From contig JAZOVZ010000058.1 of the NCBI GenBank assembly GCA_045658965.1, positions 1 through 64,000 on the forward strand: 64,000 bases of DNA, read 5' to 3'. The notes beneath the pieces were generated by a model. The model made no database searches. It was given only the letters and a program-made list of their open reading frames with translations, and was not told the origin of the DNA. Shown piece after piece: positions 24,069-32,060 of the stretch (position 1 is its first letter; each line of letters starts with the position of its first letter). Position numbers and translations under genes: made by a program. The stretch comes from SVQP01 sp045658965. GTDB lineage: Bacteria; Bacillota; Clostridia; Oscillospirales; CAG-272.

Positions 24069-24844
24069 CGCTGCGCATTCTGACCGTGGGCGACGTGGTG
24101 GGCAAAGCGGGACTTTCCCATCTTGCCGCCACGCTGAATACCCAAAAGCAAAATTTAGGCGTGGACCTTTGCATCGTCAACGGTGAAAACGCCTCCGAGA
24201 TCAAGGGCATCTGTAAAGCAGACGCCGAAAGCCTGCTCTTGGCAGGCGCAGATATCATCACGCTGGGCAATCACGCCTACAGCGCACCCGATATCGGCAA
24301 TTTCCTCGACGACCGCGGCGACGTCATCATCCGTCCCGCCAATTACCCCGCACACAATCCGGGTTACGGCTATACCGTAACCGAGGTCAAGGGCGTGCGC
24401 GTGCTTTGCGTCAATATGCTGGGCACGGTCAACCTCGCCCCCTTGGACAACCCCTTTTTGACCATGGAGCGCATTCTGGACGCGCAAAAGGGCAAATATG
24501 ATATCGCGGTGCTGGACATGCACGCCGAGGCAACCAGCGAAAAATACGCCATGGCACGCGCCTTTGACGGCAAGATATCGGTCATTTTCGGCACGCACAC
24601 CCACGTGGCAACGGCAGATCTGCAGATCCTGCCCGGCGGCACGGGATACATCACCGACCTTGGCATGACAGGCCCCGAGGGCGGCATCATCGGCGCTAAG
24701 ACCGAGCCCGTGCTCAAAATGCTGCGCGACCACATGCCCGCACGCTTTTCGGTTGCGGACGGCAGAGTGCGCGCCCACGCGGTCCTGTTCTCGGTGGACA
24801 CCGACACCGGACGCACCACGTCCGCAAAGCAGTTGATCTTCTGA
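24065..24844 (+). CDS. ymdB: YmdB family metallophosphoesterase
   Basis: A 259-residue calcineurin-like phosphodiesterase (TIGR00282 type). The N-terminus LRILTVGDVVGKAG supplies the metal Asp, followed by the conserved NGENA, TLGNHAYSAPDI and FGTHTHVATADLQILPGGTGYITDLGM(TGP). B. subtilis YmdB hydrolyses 2',3'-cyclic nucleotides and affects biofilm and sporulation decisions, and is usually encoded near rny. Here the partner is the CPBP protease gene, with a 4-bp overlap. Confidence 0.94.
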   Translation: MTLRILTVGDVVGKAGLSHLAATLNTQKQNLGVDLCIVNGENASEIKGICKADAESLLLAGADIITLGNHAYSAPDIGNFLDDRGDVIIRPANYPAHNPGYGYTVTEVKGVRVLCVNMLGTVNLAPLDNPFLTMERILDAQKGKYDIAVLDMHAEATSEKYAMARAFDGKISVIFGTHTHVATADLQILPGGTGYITDLGMTGPEGGIIGAKTEPVLKMLRDHMPARFSVADGRVRAHAVLFSVDTDTGRTTSAKQLIF

Positions 24845-24856
24845 TCCTACCCAAAC

Positions 24857-24996
24857 GTTTCGCGCAGCGAAACACATCACTCGCGCAAAGCGCGAACATC
24901 ACTTTTGCGTTAGCAAAAACATCACTTTTGCGTTAGCAAAAACATCACGTTTCGCGCAGCGAAACACATCACTTTTGCGTTAGCAAAAAACATCAC
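24857..24996. repeat. Tandem hairpin array with ACATCAC spacers
   Basis: Six perfect inverted repeats lie in line. GTTTCGCGCAGCGAAAC is at 24857-24873 and again at 24949-24965. TCGCGCAAAGCGCGA is at 24881-24895. TTTTGCGTTAGCAAAA occurs at 24903, 24926 and 24973. Each is followed by ACATCAC (the last with one extra A). The repeat starts are 22-24 nt apart. The array fills almost the whole gap between ymdB and the esterase gene and contains no reading frame. Confidence 0.93.
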
Positions 24997-25022
24997 TACC
25001 AGACTGAAAGGAGGCTTGACTT

Positions 25023-27260
25023 ATGAAAAAAGGCACGCTGATACTGCGTTCACGCTTGAATTTGCTCAAGCCCTTTATCGCAGGCTGCTCTCTCACGACC
25101 GCACGCGTATGGCAGGACAGAGTGGGCAAGCTGATGTCCGCCACCAACAGAAGTGACGTTACCTTTGAGGATTTCACCATCGGCGACATGCCCGCCTGCA
25201 CGGTCAAGCCGCACGACGAGGTCTCCTCGGGCATCATTCTCTACCTGCACGGCGGCGGTTATACCTGCGGTGATTTGGATTACGCCAAGGGCTGCGCTGC
25301 CACGCTTGCCGCACGCTGCGGCGTGCGCGTTTTGTGCGTGGCGTACCGACTTGCCCCCGAGCACCCCTTCCCTGCCGCCATTGACGACGCAGAGCACGCC
25401 TACGGCTACCTGCTTTCGGGCGGCTACGCTCCCTCGCAGATCATGCTGTGCGGCGAGAGCGCGGGCGGCGGACTTTGCTATTCGCTCTGCCTGCAGCTCA
25501 AGACCAAGGGGCGCACCATGCCCGCGGGCATTATTACCCTTTCGCCCTGGGTTGACTTGACGGGCACAGCGCAAAGCTACCTGACCAACGAAAAGAACGA
25601 CCCCACGCTGACCGCGGAAAGACTGAAATTCTACGCCGACTGCTATCTGTACGGCACCGACGAGCAAAAAAGCACGGGCAAGAATATTTTCCCCAAAACC
25701 TGCGACGATGCAAGCCAAGATTACGCGGCAAAATCCGCACCGCTCGCCTCCCCCTTGTTTGGCGATCTTGTGGGCATGCCGCCCTCGCTCATTTTTGCGG
25801 GCGGCGCGGAGATCCTTGTGGACGACGCCACCTCCCTGCACCAAAAGCTGCTGGACGCGGGCGCGCAGAGCGACCTTGTCGTCACGCCCGACATGTGGCA
25901 CGGCTACGTGCTCTATTGCATCAAGGAATACGACCGCGACTTTTCGCGCATCCGCAAGTTCATCAGAGCTTGCGTTCCTCACCAAAAAAAGCTGCGCTGG
26001 ATGGCACTGGACAACGCTGCCAAGATCTTCCCCGCAGCACGCACGCGCAACTGGAGCAACGTGTTCCGTCTTGCCGCCACTATGACCGAGACCGTGGATA
26101 TGGCTGCCTTGCGTACGGCACTTGACGTGACCGTGCGCCGCTTCCCCTCGATTGCCGTGCGCGTCAAGGCAGGCTTTTTCTGGTACTACCTTGAGGAGCT
26201 GCCCAAAGCCCCCGAGATCATGGAGGAAAAGCCCTACCCGCTCTCGCGTATGCCCTTTTCCGACATCAGCAAATGCGCCTTCCGCGTGATCGTATACGAA
26301 AAGCGCATTGCGGTGGAGTTTTTCCACTCGCTGACCGACGGCAACGGCGGACTTGTGTTCTTGAAAACGCTTGTTGCGGAATATATTTATCAGAAATACG
26401 GCGTCAAGGTGCCGCAGGGCAACGGCGTGCTTGATAGGTTGGAAGAGCCCGATCCCGCAGAGCTGGAGGACAGCTTTTTCAAGTACGCGGGCAAATACCC
26501 TCTGTCGCGCAAGGACACGGATGCCTATTCCATTCGCGGTGCGCGCGAGATCGACGGCTTCCGCACCAACACCACCTTCATTCTGGATGCAGAGCAGGTG
26601 CGCGCGCTTGCCAAGGAGCAGGGCGTGACCGTAACGGCATTCCTGACCTCCGTGCAGATCATGGCGGTGGATCGCCTGCAAAAAGAGCAGATCCCCAATC
26701 CCGCCAAGCACAAGCCGGTCAAGATTTTCGTGCCCGTCAACCTGCGCAGCATTTTCCCGTCCAAGACCCTGCGCAACTTCATCCTTTACACCATCCCCGG
26801 TGTGGAGACCAAATACGGCGACTACGCATTCCCCGAGATCTGCCAGAGCGTGCAGCATCAGATGAAGCTGCAGATCACCCCCAGACGCATGGCAGCCATC
26901 ATTACCGCCAACGTATCCAGCGAGAAAAATCTTTTGATCCGTGCCGCCCCCCTGCCGCTCAAGAACATTGTCATGAGTGGCGTTTACAACGCGGTGGGCG
27001 AGCGCAAATCCTGCTATTCCTTCTCCAACCTCGGCATCTCCCATATGCCGCCCGAGTTTGAAGCCTACGTGGACAGACTGGATTTCGTGCTGGGCACGCA
27101 AAAGAGCCAGCGTTACAACACCTCGCTGATCACCTATAAGGGCAAAATGATGTTCAACATCACGCGCAACACAAGCAAACCGCTGCTGGAACGCCACCTG
27201 TACGAGGTGCTGCGCGAACGCGGCGTGCACGTACTTGCCCAAAGTAACACAAGAGAGTAA
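25023..27260 (+). CDS. Alpha/beta hydrolase fused to a condensation/acetyltransferase-like domain
   Basis: A 745-residue two-domain protein. Residues about 65-310 form an alpha/beta hydrolase of the hormone-sensitive-lipase group: oxyanion motif HGGGY (76-80), nucleophile Ser146 in GESAGGG, acid in GGAEILVDD (263-268) and His293 in DMWHGYV. Residues about 325-745 resemble CoA-dependent acyltransferases and condensation domains, with HSLTDG (435-440) fitting HxxxDG and a later LRSIFPSKTLRNF segment. This suggests transfer of an acyl group to an alcohol coupled with ester hydrolysis. The substrate is unknown. There is no signal peptide. AAAGGAGG lies 9 nt before the ATG. The next gene starts 15 bp downstream and is probably its partner. 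Confidence 0.82.
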   Translation: MKKGTLILRSRLNLLKPFIAGCSLTTARVWQDRVGKLMSATNRSDVTFEDFTIGDMPACTVKPHDEVSSGIILYLHGGGYTCGDLDYAKGCAATLAARCGVRVLCVAYRLAPEHPFPAAIDDAEHAYGYLLSGGYAPSQIMLCGESAGGGLCYSLCLQLKTKGRTMPAGIITLSPWVDLTGTAQSYLTNEKNDPTLTAERLKFYADCYLYGTDEQKSTGKNIFPKTCDDASQDYAAKSAPLASPLFGDLVGMPPSLIFAGGAEILVDDATSLHQKLLDAGAQSDLVVTPDMWHGYVLYCIKEYDRDFSRIRKFIRACVPHQKKLRWMALDNAAKIFPAARTRNWSNVFRLAATMTETVDMAALRTALDVTVRRFPSIAVRVKAGFFWYYLEELPKAPEIMEEKPYPLSRMPFSDISKCAFRVIVYEKRIAVEFFHSLTDGNGGLVFLKTLVAEYIYQKYGVKVPQGNGVLDRLEEPDPAELEDSFFKYAGKYPLSRKDTDAYSIRGAREIDGFRTNTTFILDAEQVRALAKEQGVTVTAFLTSVQIMAVDRLQKEQIPNPAKHKPVKIFVPVNLRSIFPSKTLRNFILYTIPGVETKYGDYAFPEICQSVQHQMKLQITPRRMAAIITANVSSEKNLLIRAAPLPLKNIVMSGVYNAVGERKSCYSFSNLGISHMPPEFEAYVDRLDFVLGTQKSQRYNTSLITYKGKMMFNITRNTSKPLLERHLYEVLRERGVHVLAQSNTRE

Positions 27261-27275
27261 GGAGGTTATTTGACT

Positions 27276-27980
27276 ATGTATTGTATCAAATGCGGCGTGG
27301 AGCTGACCGACGGGCAAACCATCTGCCCCGTGTGCAGCACGCGCGTCTATCACCCCGATATCGAGATCAAAAACGCCTCCCCCACCTATCCAAAGAAGGA
27401 TTTTGAGAGCGAGGAATTCAACCGCCGCGGCATTCTCTTTGTCGTGACCATCCTTTCCTTGCTGGCAGCCGTTCTGTGCGTCATGTTCAACATCTCCTTA
27501 GAGGGCGGCATCTCGTGGGCAGGATATGTGGCATGCGGCTTGGGCGTCTTTTACACGTGTATCATACTTCCCTTGTGGTTCAAGCGTACCACCCCCGCCA
27601 TTTTCGTACCCGCTTCGTTTGCCTCGATCATTTTGCTGCTTTTGTATATCAATGCAAAAACGGACGGCAATTGGTTTTTGTCCTTTGCCTTTCCCGTAGC
27701 GGGCAGCCTTGGCTTGATCATGACCGCCGTGACCACGCTTTGCCACTATTTGCGCCGCGGCTATCTCTACATCCTCGGCGGCGGATTTATCGCGCTGGGC
27801 GCATGGTGTGCACTCATTGAGCTGTTTATTCACCTGACCTTTGAAATGCCCCGACACGTCATCTGGTCCCCCTACCCCTGCGCGACCTTTATCGTGTGCG
27901 GCTTGATGCTGATCATCATCGGCATCGTAAAGCCCTTCCGCGAGTCGCTGCGCAGAATTTTCTACGTGGGGAAGATGTAA
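27276..27980 (+). CDS. Zinc-ribbon membrane protein (DUF6320-like)
   Basis: A 234-residue protein that starts with a short zinc ribbon (MYCIKCGVEL...CPVCST), has a stretch of about 30 polar residues, and then six or so hydrophobic helices. I recognise the layout from an uncharacterised Clostridia family often found beside alcohol-acetyltransferase-like proteins, here the fusion protein immediately upstream. The ATG at 27276 is preferred; a TTG six bases earlier is closer to GGAGG and possible. It may anchor or feed lipid substrate to the upstream enzyme (inference). Confidence 0.75.
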   Translation: MYCIKCGVELTDGQTICPVCSTRVYHPDIEIKNASPTYPKKDFESEEFNRRGILFVVTILSLLAAVLCVMFNISLEGGISWAGYVACGLGVFYTCIILPLWFKRTTPAIFVPASFASIILLLLYINAKTDGNWFLSFAFPVAGSLGLIMTAVTTLCHYLRRGYLYILGGGFIALGAWCALIELFIHLTFEMPRHVIWSPYPCATFIVCGLMLIIIGIVKPFRESLRRIFYVGKM

Positions 27981-28025
27981 AAAGGACCGTTTCATCGGAC
28001 TGAGATATTAGCGGCAAATAAAGCA

Positions 28026-28057
28026 AAAGCAGAAGTCTTTGTAGGCTTCTGCTTTTT
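28026..28057 (+). terminator. Terminator after the DUF6320-like gene
   Basis: The stem AAAGCAGAAG / CTTCTGCTTT with a 9-10 nt loop is followed by TTTTC, 45 nt after the stop codon. Confidence 0.85.
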
Positions 28058-28093
28058 TCTATGGGGATATTACGCTCAGAAAACGTTTGGAGT

Positions 28094-28388
28094 CGCGCTC
28101 TCCCCCCTGCGCTTGGCACAGGGCAGCGCTGATATTCCCCCCTCCCGGAGGGGGGCTATGTCAGTTGTCCGCTCATTCAATTTCAAATTGACCGCTGAAA
28201 TATTGGTTTTCACACAGATTTCGGTAACTCAAGTTACCGTTGTCGGTTGAGTGTCGGTTTAGAAAAACGCGATGCTACTATCAAAGCCCCCCTCCAGGGA
28301 GTTGCCTGCAAGCAGGCTCACGCAACCTGCGGTGGCGTGTGGGGGAAGGCTGGCGCAGGCTTGTTCCAAGCGCAGGGGGGAGAATGCG
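28094..28388. repeat. MITE-like inverted-repeat element
   Basis: The 23-nt terminal repeats CGCGCTCTCCCCCCTGCGCT(TGG) at 28094 and its inverse at 28366-28388 match at 21 of 23 positions. Further in, CTCCCGGAGGGGGGCT (28142-28157) faces AGCCCCCCTCCAGGGAG (28285-28301). The whole 295 bp is a long imperfect palindrome with no coding frame. It lies between the DUF6320-like gene and the Cys-rich small protein gene. No clear target-site duplication was seen. Confidence 0.7.
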
Positions 28389-28510
28389 AATAGAAAGGGT
28401 TTATGACACAAATGCGGCAACGGAAACTGCGACAAAGCATTAACGTTATATAAAAAAGCAGGAACCTGCTCATAATTGAACAAATCCCTGCCGTTTTACC
28501 GCTATTTCCG

Positions 28511-28536
28511 CAGCCCCATGGGGCTGACCTTTTTTT
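28511..28536 (+). terminator. Orphan terminator hairpin upstream of the Cys-rich protein gene
   Basis: CAGCCCC-AT-GGGGCTG is followed by ACCTTTTTTT on the plus strand. No gene ends just before it, so it may end a small untranslated RNA, stop read-through, or act as an attenuator for the small gene 110 nt downstream. No aptamer fold was recognised in the preceding 100 nt. Confidence 0.6.
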
Positions 28537-28647
28537 CGTCAAGCACCGACAAAAAGTCGGAACACATCCAAGCCTTCGACATAGAATGATATTGAGAAGC
28601 GGCAATGCTTCAAAGCCTTATGGCTATTTCATTCTCGGAGGTTTATT

Positions 28648-28776
28648 ATGAACAACTGTCTGTGCAATCTGTTTGAAGATAACTGGGTTTGGCTGATCAT
28701 CCTCGCTATCATTCTCATCTACTGCTGCGGTGGTTACGGCAGTAACTACAGCGGCGGCTGCGGTGGCTGCAGATAA
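28648..28776 (+). CDS. Small Cys/Gly-rich membrane peptide (high-cysteine HCB-13-like)
   Basis: A 42-residue protein: a polar N-terminus with CLCNLF, one hydrophobic helix (WVWLIILAIILIY), then CCGGYG and a Gly/Cys tail ending GGCGGCR. CGGAGG lies 9 nt before the ATG and a terminator follows the stop, so it is a true gene although very short. Similar Clostridia peptides are catalogued as 'chorion class high-cysteine HCB protein 13' with no known function. Six cysteines in 42 residues suggest metal or disulfide chemistry at the membrane surface. Confidence 0.85.
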   Translation: MNNCLCNLFEDNWVWLIILAIILIYCCGGYGSNYSGGCGGCR

Positions 28777-28796
28777 CCCGCCTGCCTAAAAAGAGG

Positions 28797-28823
28797 TCCC
28801 CTTGCGGCTATGCCGCAAGGGGA
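28797..28823. terminator. Bidirectional terminator
   Basis: TCCCCTTGCGGC / GCCGCAAGGGGA forms a 12-bp stem between the plus-strand small gene and the stop codon of the convergent minus-strand gene. T-rich sequence lies on both sides. Confidence 0.8.
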
Positions 28824-28828
28824 TCTTG

Positions 28829-29506
28829 TTATTCAAGCTTCAAGCTATCGCAATTCAGAAACGCGTGTGCGCCGAGCAGCGAATCCGTGGGAATGACGCG
28901 CGAAGCACCGCAATCGCGGCAGGTGACCAAAATGCCACCGTCCAGCACCTGCGCCTCGTATCTTCCCTCCTCCTCGCCCGGCAATACACCGTCGGGCAAC
29001 GGTTCCTTGGGGGGACACTTGCAATAGATCTTACCCTCGGCATCCAGATCGTTGATGACGAACATGATAATATCAAAGATCTGCGGATCGGTCAGCGTTT
29101 GCTCCTCATCGCTCTGCAAAGCACTCAGATCGTCAATGCCGTTCTCTGCCAGCATATCCAAGAGCTCCAGCTCGGTTCTTGCAAGCTCTGCCTTGACCTG
29201 ATTGGTCTCACCGATACAAGCAATATTGATATCCGAATAAGGGCACTGCAAGGAAAACAGATCCTTACCGAAGAATACGTTTTTGTTCACCACAAAGCTG
29301 TGAGGCTGAGGGCAGAACATGCAAGGCACGCTGAGTCTGACCTGTCCTTCGTTACTGTATACGATCTTCATCTCGCTCTGTCCGCAGGTGCATTTGAGCT
29401 TGATCATTTCCGCACTGAGTGCAAAAATGCCCACTGCGCTCATAACGCCTGCACCGCACGCCGGGCAACGGTACGCAACCGTAGTCTCTTTGGGATTGAT
29501 AATCAT
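28829..29506 (-). CDS. Hypothetical multi-zinc-ribbon protein
   Basis: A 225-residue soluble protein with several paired cysteines: CPACG (14-18), CTCG (39-42), CMFC (62-65), CKC near residue 172 and CRDCG near 200. This fits two or more structural zinc sites flanking a helical middle region. No catalytic motif, signal peptide or membrane helix is visible. Similar proteins of unknown function occur in Clostridia. It stands alone between two terminators. AAGGGG upstream of the ATG serves as ribosome site. Confidence 0.7.
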   Translation of the reverse strand: MIINPKETTVAYRCPACGAGVMSAVGIFALSAEMIKLKCTCGQSEMKIVYSNEGQVRLSVPCMFCPQPHSFVVNKNVFFGKDLFSLQCPYSDINIACIGETNQVKAELARTELELLDMLAENGIDDLSALQSDEEQTLTDPQIFDIIMFVINDLDAEGKIYCKCPPKEPLPDGVLPGEEEGRYEAQVLDGGILVTCRDCGASRVIPTDSLLGAHAFLNCDSLKLE

Positions 29507-29559
29507 AGCATTTCCCCTTTTCTATAATTCCTTATATGATATGCAGTAAATGGACAAAA

Positions 29560-29581
29560 TGGCACGGACGCATCCATGCCA
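29560..29581 (-). terminator. Terminator of the 671-residue membrane-anchored protein gene
   Basis: The stem TGGCATGGA / TCCGTGCCA on the minus strand with a 4-nt loop is followed by TTTTG, about 15 nt past the stop codon. Confidence 0.7.
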
Positions 29582-29596
29582 CTTTGCTGTATTTGA

Positions 29597-31612
29597 TTAA
29601 GCCTTGATATACTTGTAGGATGCCTCGTCGAAGGTCAGGTCCAGACCGTTCTCCTCGAACCAATCATCCAATGCATCAACAGTTGCACCTGCAAGTGCAT
29701 CGCTGTACCAAGCCTCGTAGCCATCCTGATCGTAAACCAGTACGGAGTAGTAGGTCTTGGGATCCTTGGGCTTGCCGTCAACGGTAGTAGAGGTTGCGTA
29801 AGTCAGCTCGGTCACGCCGGAGCAGGTGCCTGCCTTAGCGTCTCTGAGCCACTTGTCAGCGCCCTGTACGTTCTGGTCTTCCAGATCTCCTACCAGGTAG
29901 TCCTCAACGCCGTCGTAAGCGTAGGGCTTGATCTCCTCGTACATCTTCTCAACGGTCTCAACCAGGGTATCCTTGTTCATGTCGCCCTTGGAGAACTCAG
30001 CGTAGAACTTCTCTGCATCAGCCTTGGCTGCGAACATAACGTAACCGAAGTGCTTGGTGATCTCGGTGTTGCGGTAAGCTTCCTTTTCCAGCAGGTAAAC
30101 GGTTACGGTGTAGGTGGTAACCTTAACCTTGTTGCCGGTGGAAGTGGAGGTGGGAGCCTTGGTGGTGGTCTCCTCCTTGGTGGTTGCTTCCTCGGATGCG
30201 GGAGCAGCCGCGTCGGTAGTGGTCTCCTCAGCGGTGGTGCCAGCGGTGGTGGTCTCTTCCTTCTTTACGGTCTCTTCCTTGGTGGAAGTGTTCTCAAAGT
30301 AGGTGATGTCGCCGGGCTTTGCAGCTACGACGTCCTTCTCGTGATCCTCTTCCTTGGTGTGAGAGCAGGTCTTATCCTTGCATGCGGTAGCCTCGTAGCC
30401 GAAGATCCACTTGCTCAGATCGGTGTGGGTAGTGGGATACTTGAAGCCTTCGGTCAAGGTATCCTCGAACATTTCGTTCTTCTTTTCATCGGTATAAGTC
30501 TCGGTGAAGTACTTCTCAAGAGCCTCGTTTGCCAGAGTCTCGTCGTTGTTGTTCTCCTTGAGATAATTATTCCAGTTGGTGTCACGGTAGTTTTCCTTTG
30601 CGGTAGCAACCAGCAGGTCGATCACGGCAGCCTTGAAAGCTTCCTTACCCTCAGCCTTAGCCAGGTTCTGTGCCTTTTCAAGCATTTCCTTCTTGTCAGC
30701 CTCGAACTCAGCGTCGGTCTTGCCCTTGTTGCTTACGGAGAATGCGTAGCTGTAGTGATCAGCCATCAGGAATGCGGAGGGATTCTCCTCTACGTACTTC
30801 TCAACGGCAGTATTTTCCTTATCGCCGAGAATTACCTGCTTCTTTTCATCGGTCAGCTTCTCCTCGAACTTTGCAGCCAGCGTAACCAGCTCAAGGCAGT
30901 TACGAACGTCTCTTTCATTGACGCCTGCACCGTAGTTGCCTGCCAGATACTCGTTGAAGTTCTTGTAGGGATATGCAATGCTCAAACCAAGCGCTGCATA
31001 CTGATCGTACATAGCCTTCTCGCTCTCGAAAGACTTCTTGAGATCTTCGACGGTGTGATTGATCTCTTCCTTGTCCTCATCGGTCAGCGCAAGACCTGCC
31101 TTGGATGCAAACTGGCAGTAGGTCAGCATACGGGTAACGTACTGCTCGGTCAGGTTCATGTAGTAATCGAATGCGGTGATGGGGTCAGCGCCCTCAGCAA
31201 CCTTCATGTTCTGATCCTTGAGCGACTTGTTGGGATCCGTAATGCCCATGTACTGATAAACCATGGAGTTCACGTCCGAGCCGGAAGCGTAGGACGAGAG
31301 CATCTGATAATAGGTCTGATAGATGTTGTTGAACTGTGTCGTGAAGAAGTAGGTCATCATAGCGCCGTCTACTTCAAAGACTTCGCCGTTTGCGCCTTCA
31401 ACCGTCACTACGTTCTTAGTGCGTGCAAACCAACCGCGGTCGTTGACTACGCCGATCGCACCGATCAGCAGAGCAACTACGACCAGAATTGCTGCAACCG
31501 CAACAAAGATACCCGCGCCGGATACCTTGCTCTTTTTCGCCTGAACGTTCTTGCTTTCCTTAGCAGACTCGTTCATGGCTCTTTCAATTCTGCTTCTGTT
31601 TCCTTTTCCCAT
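29597..31612 (-). CDS. Membrane-anchored extracytoplasmic protein with Thr/Glu-rich linker
   Basis: A 671-residue protein with a Lys/Arg-rich cytoplasmic N-terminus, one membrane helix at about 31-52 and a long helical, highly charged external region. A low-complexity Thr/Glu/Ala linker (about residues 440-500, EETTT-type repeats) is followed by a C-terminal globular part. The first external region (SurA_N/PrsA-like helices, NLTEQYVTRML) suggests a foldase of the peptidyl-prolyl isomerase group, but no parvulin motif is evident; this is a guess. AGGTGA is the ribosome site. It is transcribed alone, with a MITE-like element just upstream. Confidence 0.65.
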   Translation of the reverse strand: MGKGNRSRIERAMNESAKESKNVQAKKSKVSGAGIFVAVAAILVVVALLIGAIGVVNDRGWFARTKNVVTVEGANGEVFEVDGAMMTYFFTTQFNNIYQTYYQMLSSYASGSDVNSMVYQYMGITDPNKSLKDQNMKVAEGADPITAFDYYMNLTEQYVTRMLTYCQFASKAGLALTDEDKEEINHTVEDLKKSFESEKAMYDQYAALGLSIAYPYKNFNEYLAGNYGAGVNERDVRNCLELVTLAAKFEEKLTDEKKQVILGDKENTAVEKYVEENPSAFLMADHYSYAFSVSNKGKTDAEFEADKKEMLEKAQNLAKAEGKEAFKAAVIDLLVATAKENYRDTNWNNYLKENNNDETLANEALEKYFTETYTDEKKNEMFEDTLTEGFKYPTTHTDLSKWIFGYEATACKDKTCSHTKEEDHEKDVVAAKPGDITYFENTSTKEETVKKEETTTAGTTAEETTTDAAAPASEEATTKEETTTKAPTSTSTGNKVKVTTYTVTVYLLEKEAYRNTEITKHFGYVMFAAKADAEKFYAEFSKGDMNKDTLVETVEKMYEEIKPYAYDGVEDYLVGDLEDQNVQGADKWLRDAKAGTCSGVTELTYATSTTVDGKPKDPKTYYSVLVYDQDGYEAWYSDALAGATVDALDDWFEENGLDLTFDEASYKYIKA

Positions 31613-31656
31613 GTCAGGGTCACCTCTGTGTAGTATTTTTTGATTATGTTATTTTG

Positions 31657-31946
31657 GGGATATAGCCGAAGAGAGCCGGACTCACACGGTTTTGAGCGGC
31701 AAATATATACACCTGCTGCAGAAAAAATACTCGCAATATCTTATATTGCTTCGCATTTTTTCTTTGCATCTGCGAAATATTGGCTCGCGCAAAACTGCGC
31801 AGCACCCTCCGGCGTTGTATTTTTTGATGGATTTTGTCAAAGCGAGGCGAAGTAAGATACGCATCTTACAAGGCGAGATTTGGCGAAAGACGCGAAAAAT
31901 ACTCGCCGCAGGGCGTATGAGTTCGGCTCTCTTCGGCTATAGCTCC
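31657..31946. repeat. MITE-like element with 23-bp terminal inverted repeats
   Basis: ATAGCCGAAGAGAGCCGGAC(TCA) at about 31662 and its inverse TGAGTTCGGCTCTCTTCGGC(TAT) ending about 31940 differ at one position. GGGGA / TCCCC extends both ends. About 290 bp in all, with no convincing coding frame. Internal sequence repeats AAAAAATACTCGC in both halves. It lies in the 450-bp gap between RNase J and the 671-residue protein gene. The remaining 110 bp (31947-32060) show no feature I can support. Confidence 0.7.
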
Positions 31947-32060
31947 CCGTATAAAACAGTCACGCAATATTATAGCGCATATATGGCATTCAAATATAAT
32001 CGATTTGTAAACAAATACTTAATTTTTCGTATTTTTCGCCTTTTTCTGCCAACTTGGCCG

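Noticed and set aside
24857..24996. CRISPR array
   Set aside because: The constant 7-nt parts are too short for CRISPR repeats, the variable units are palindromes and recur, and no cas gene is present.
25050..27353. 767-codon open frame on the minus strand
   Set aside because: Antisense to the esterase-acyltransferase fusion with all motifs in the plus-strand frame; no ribosome site or domain.
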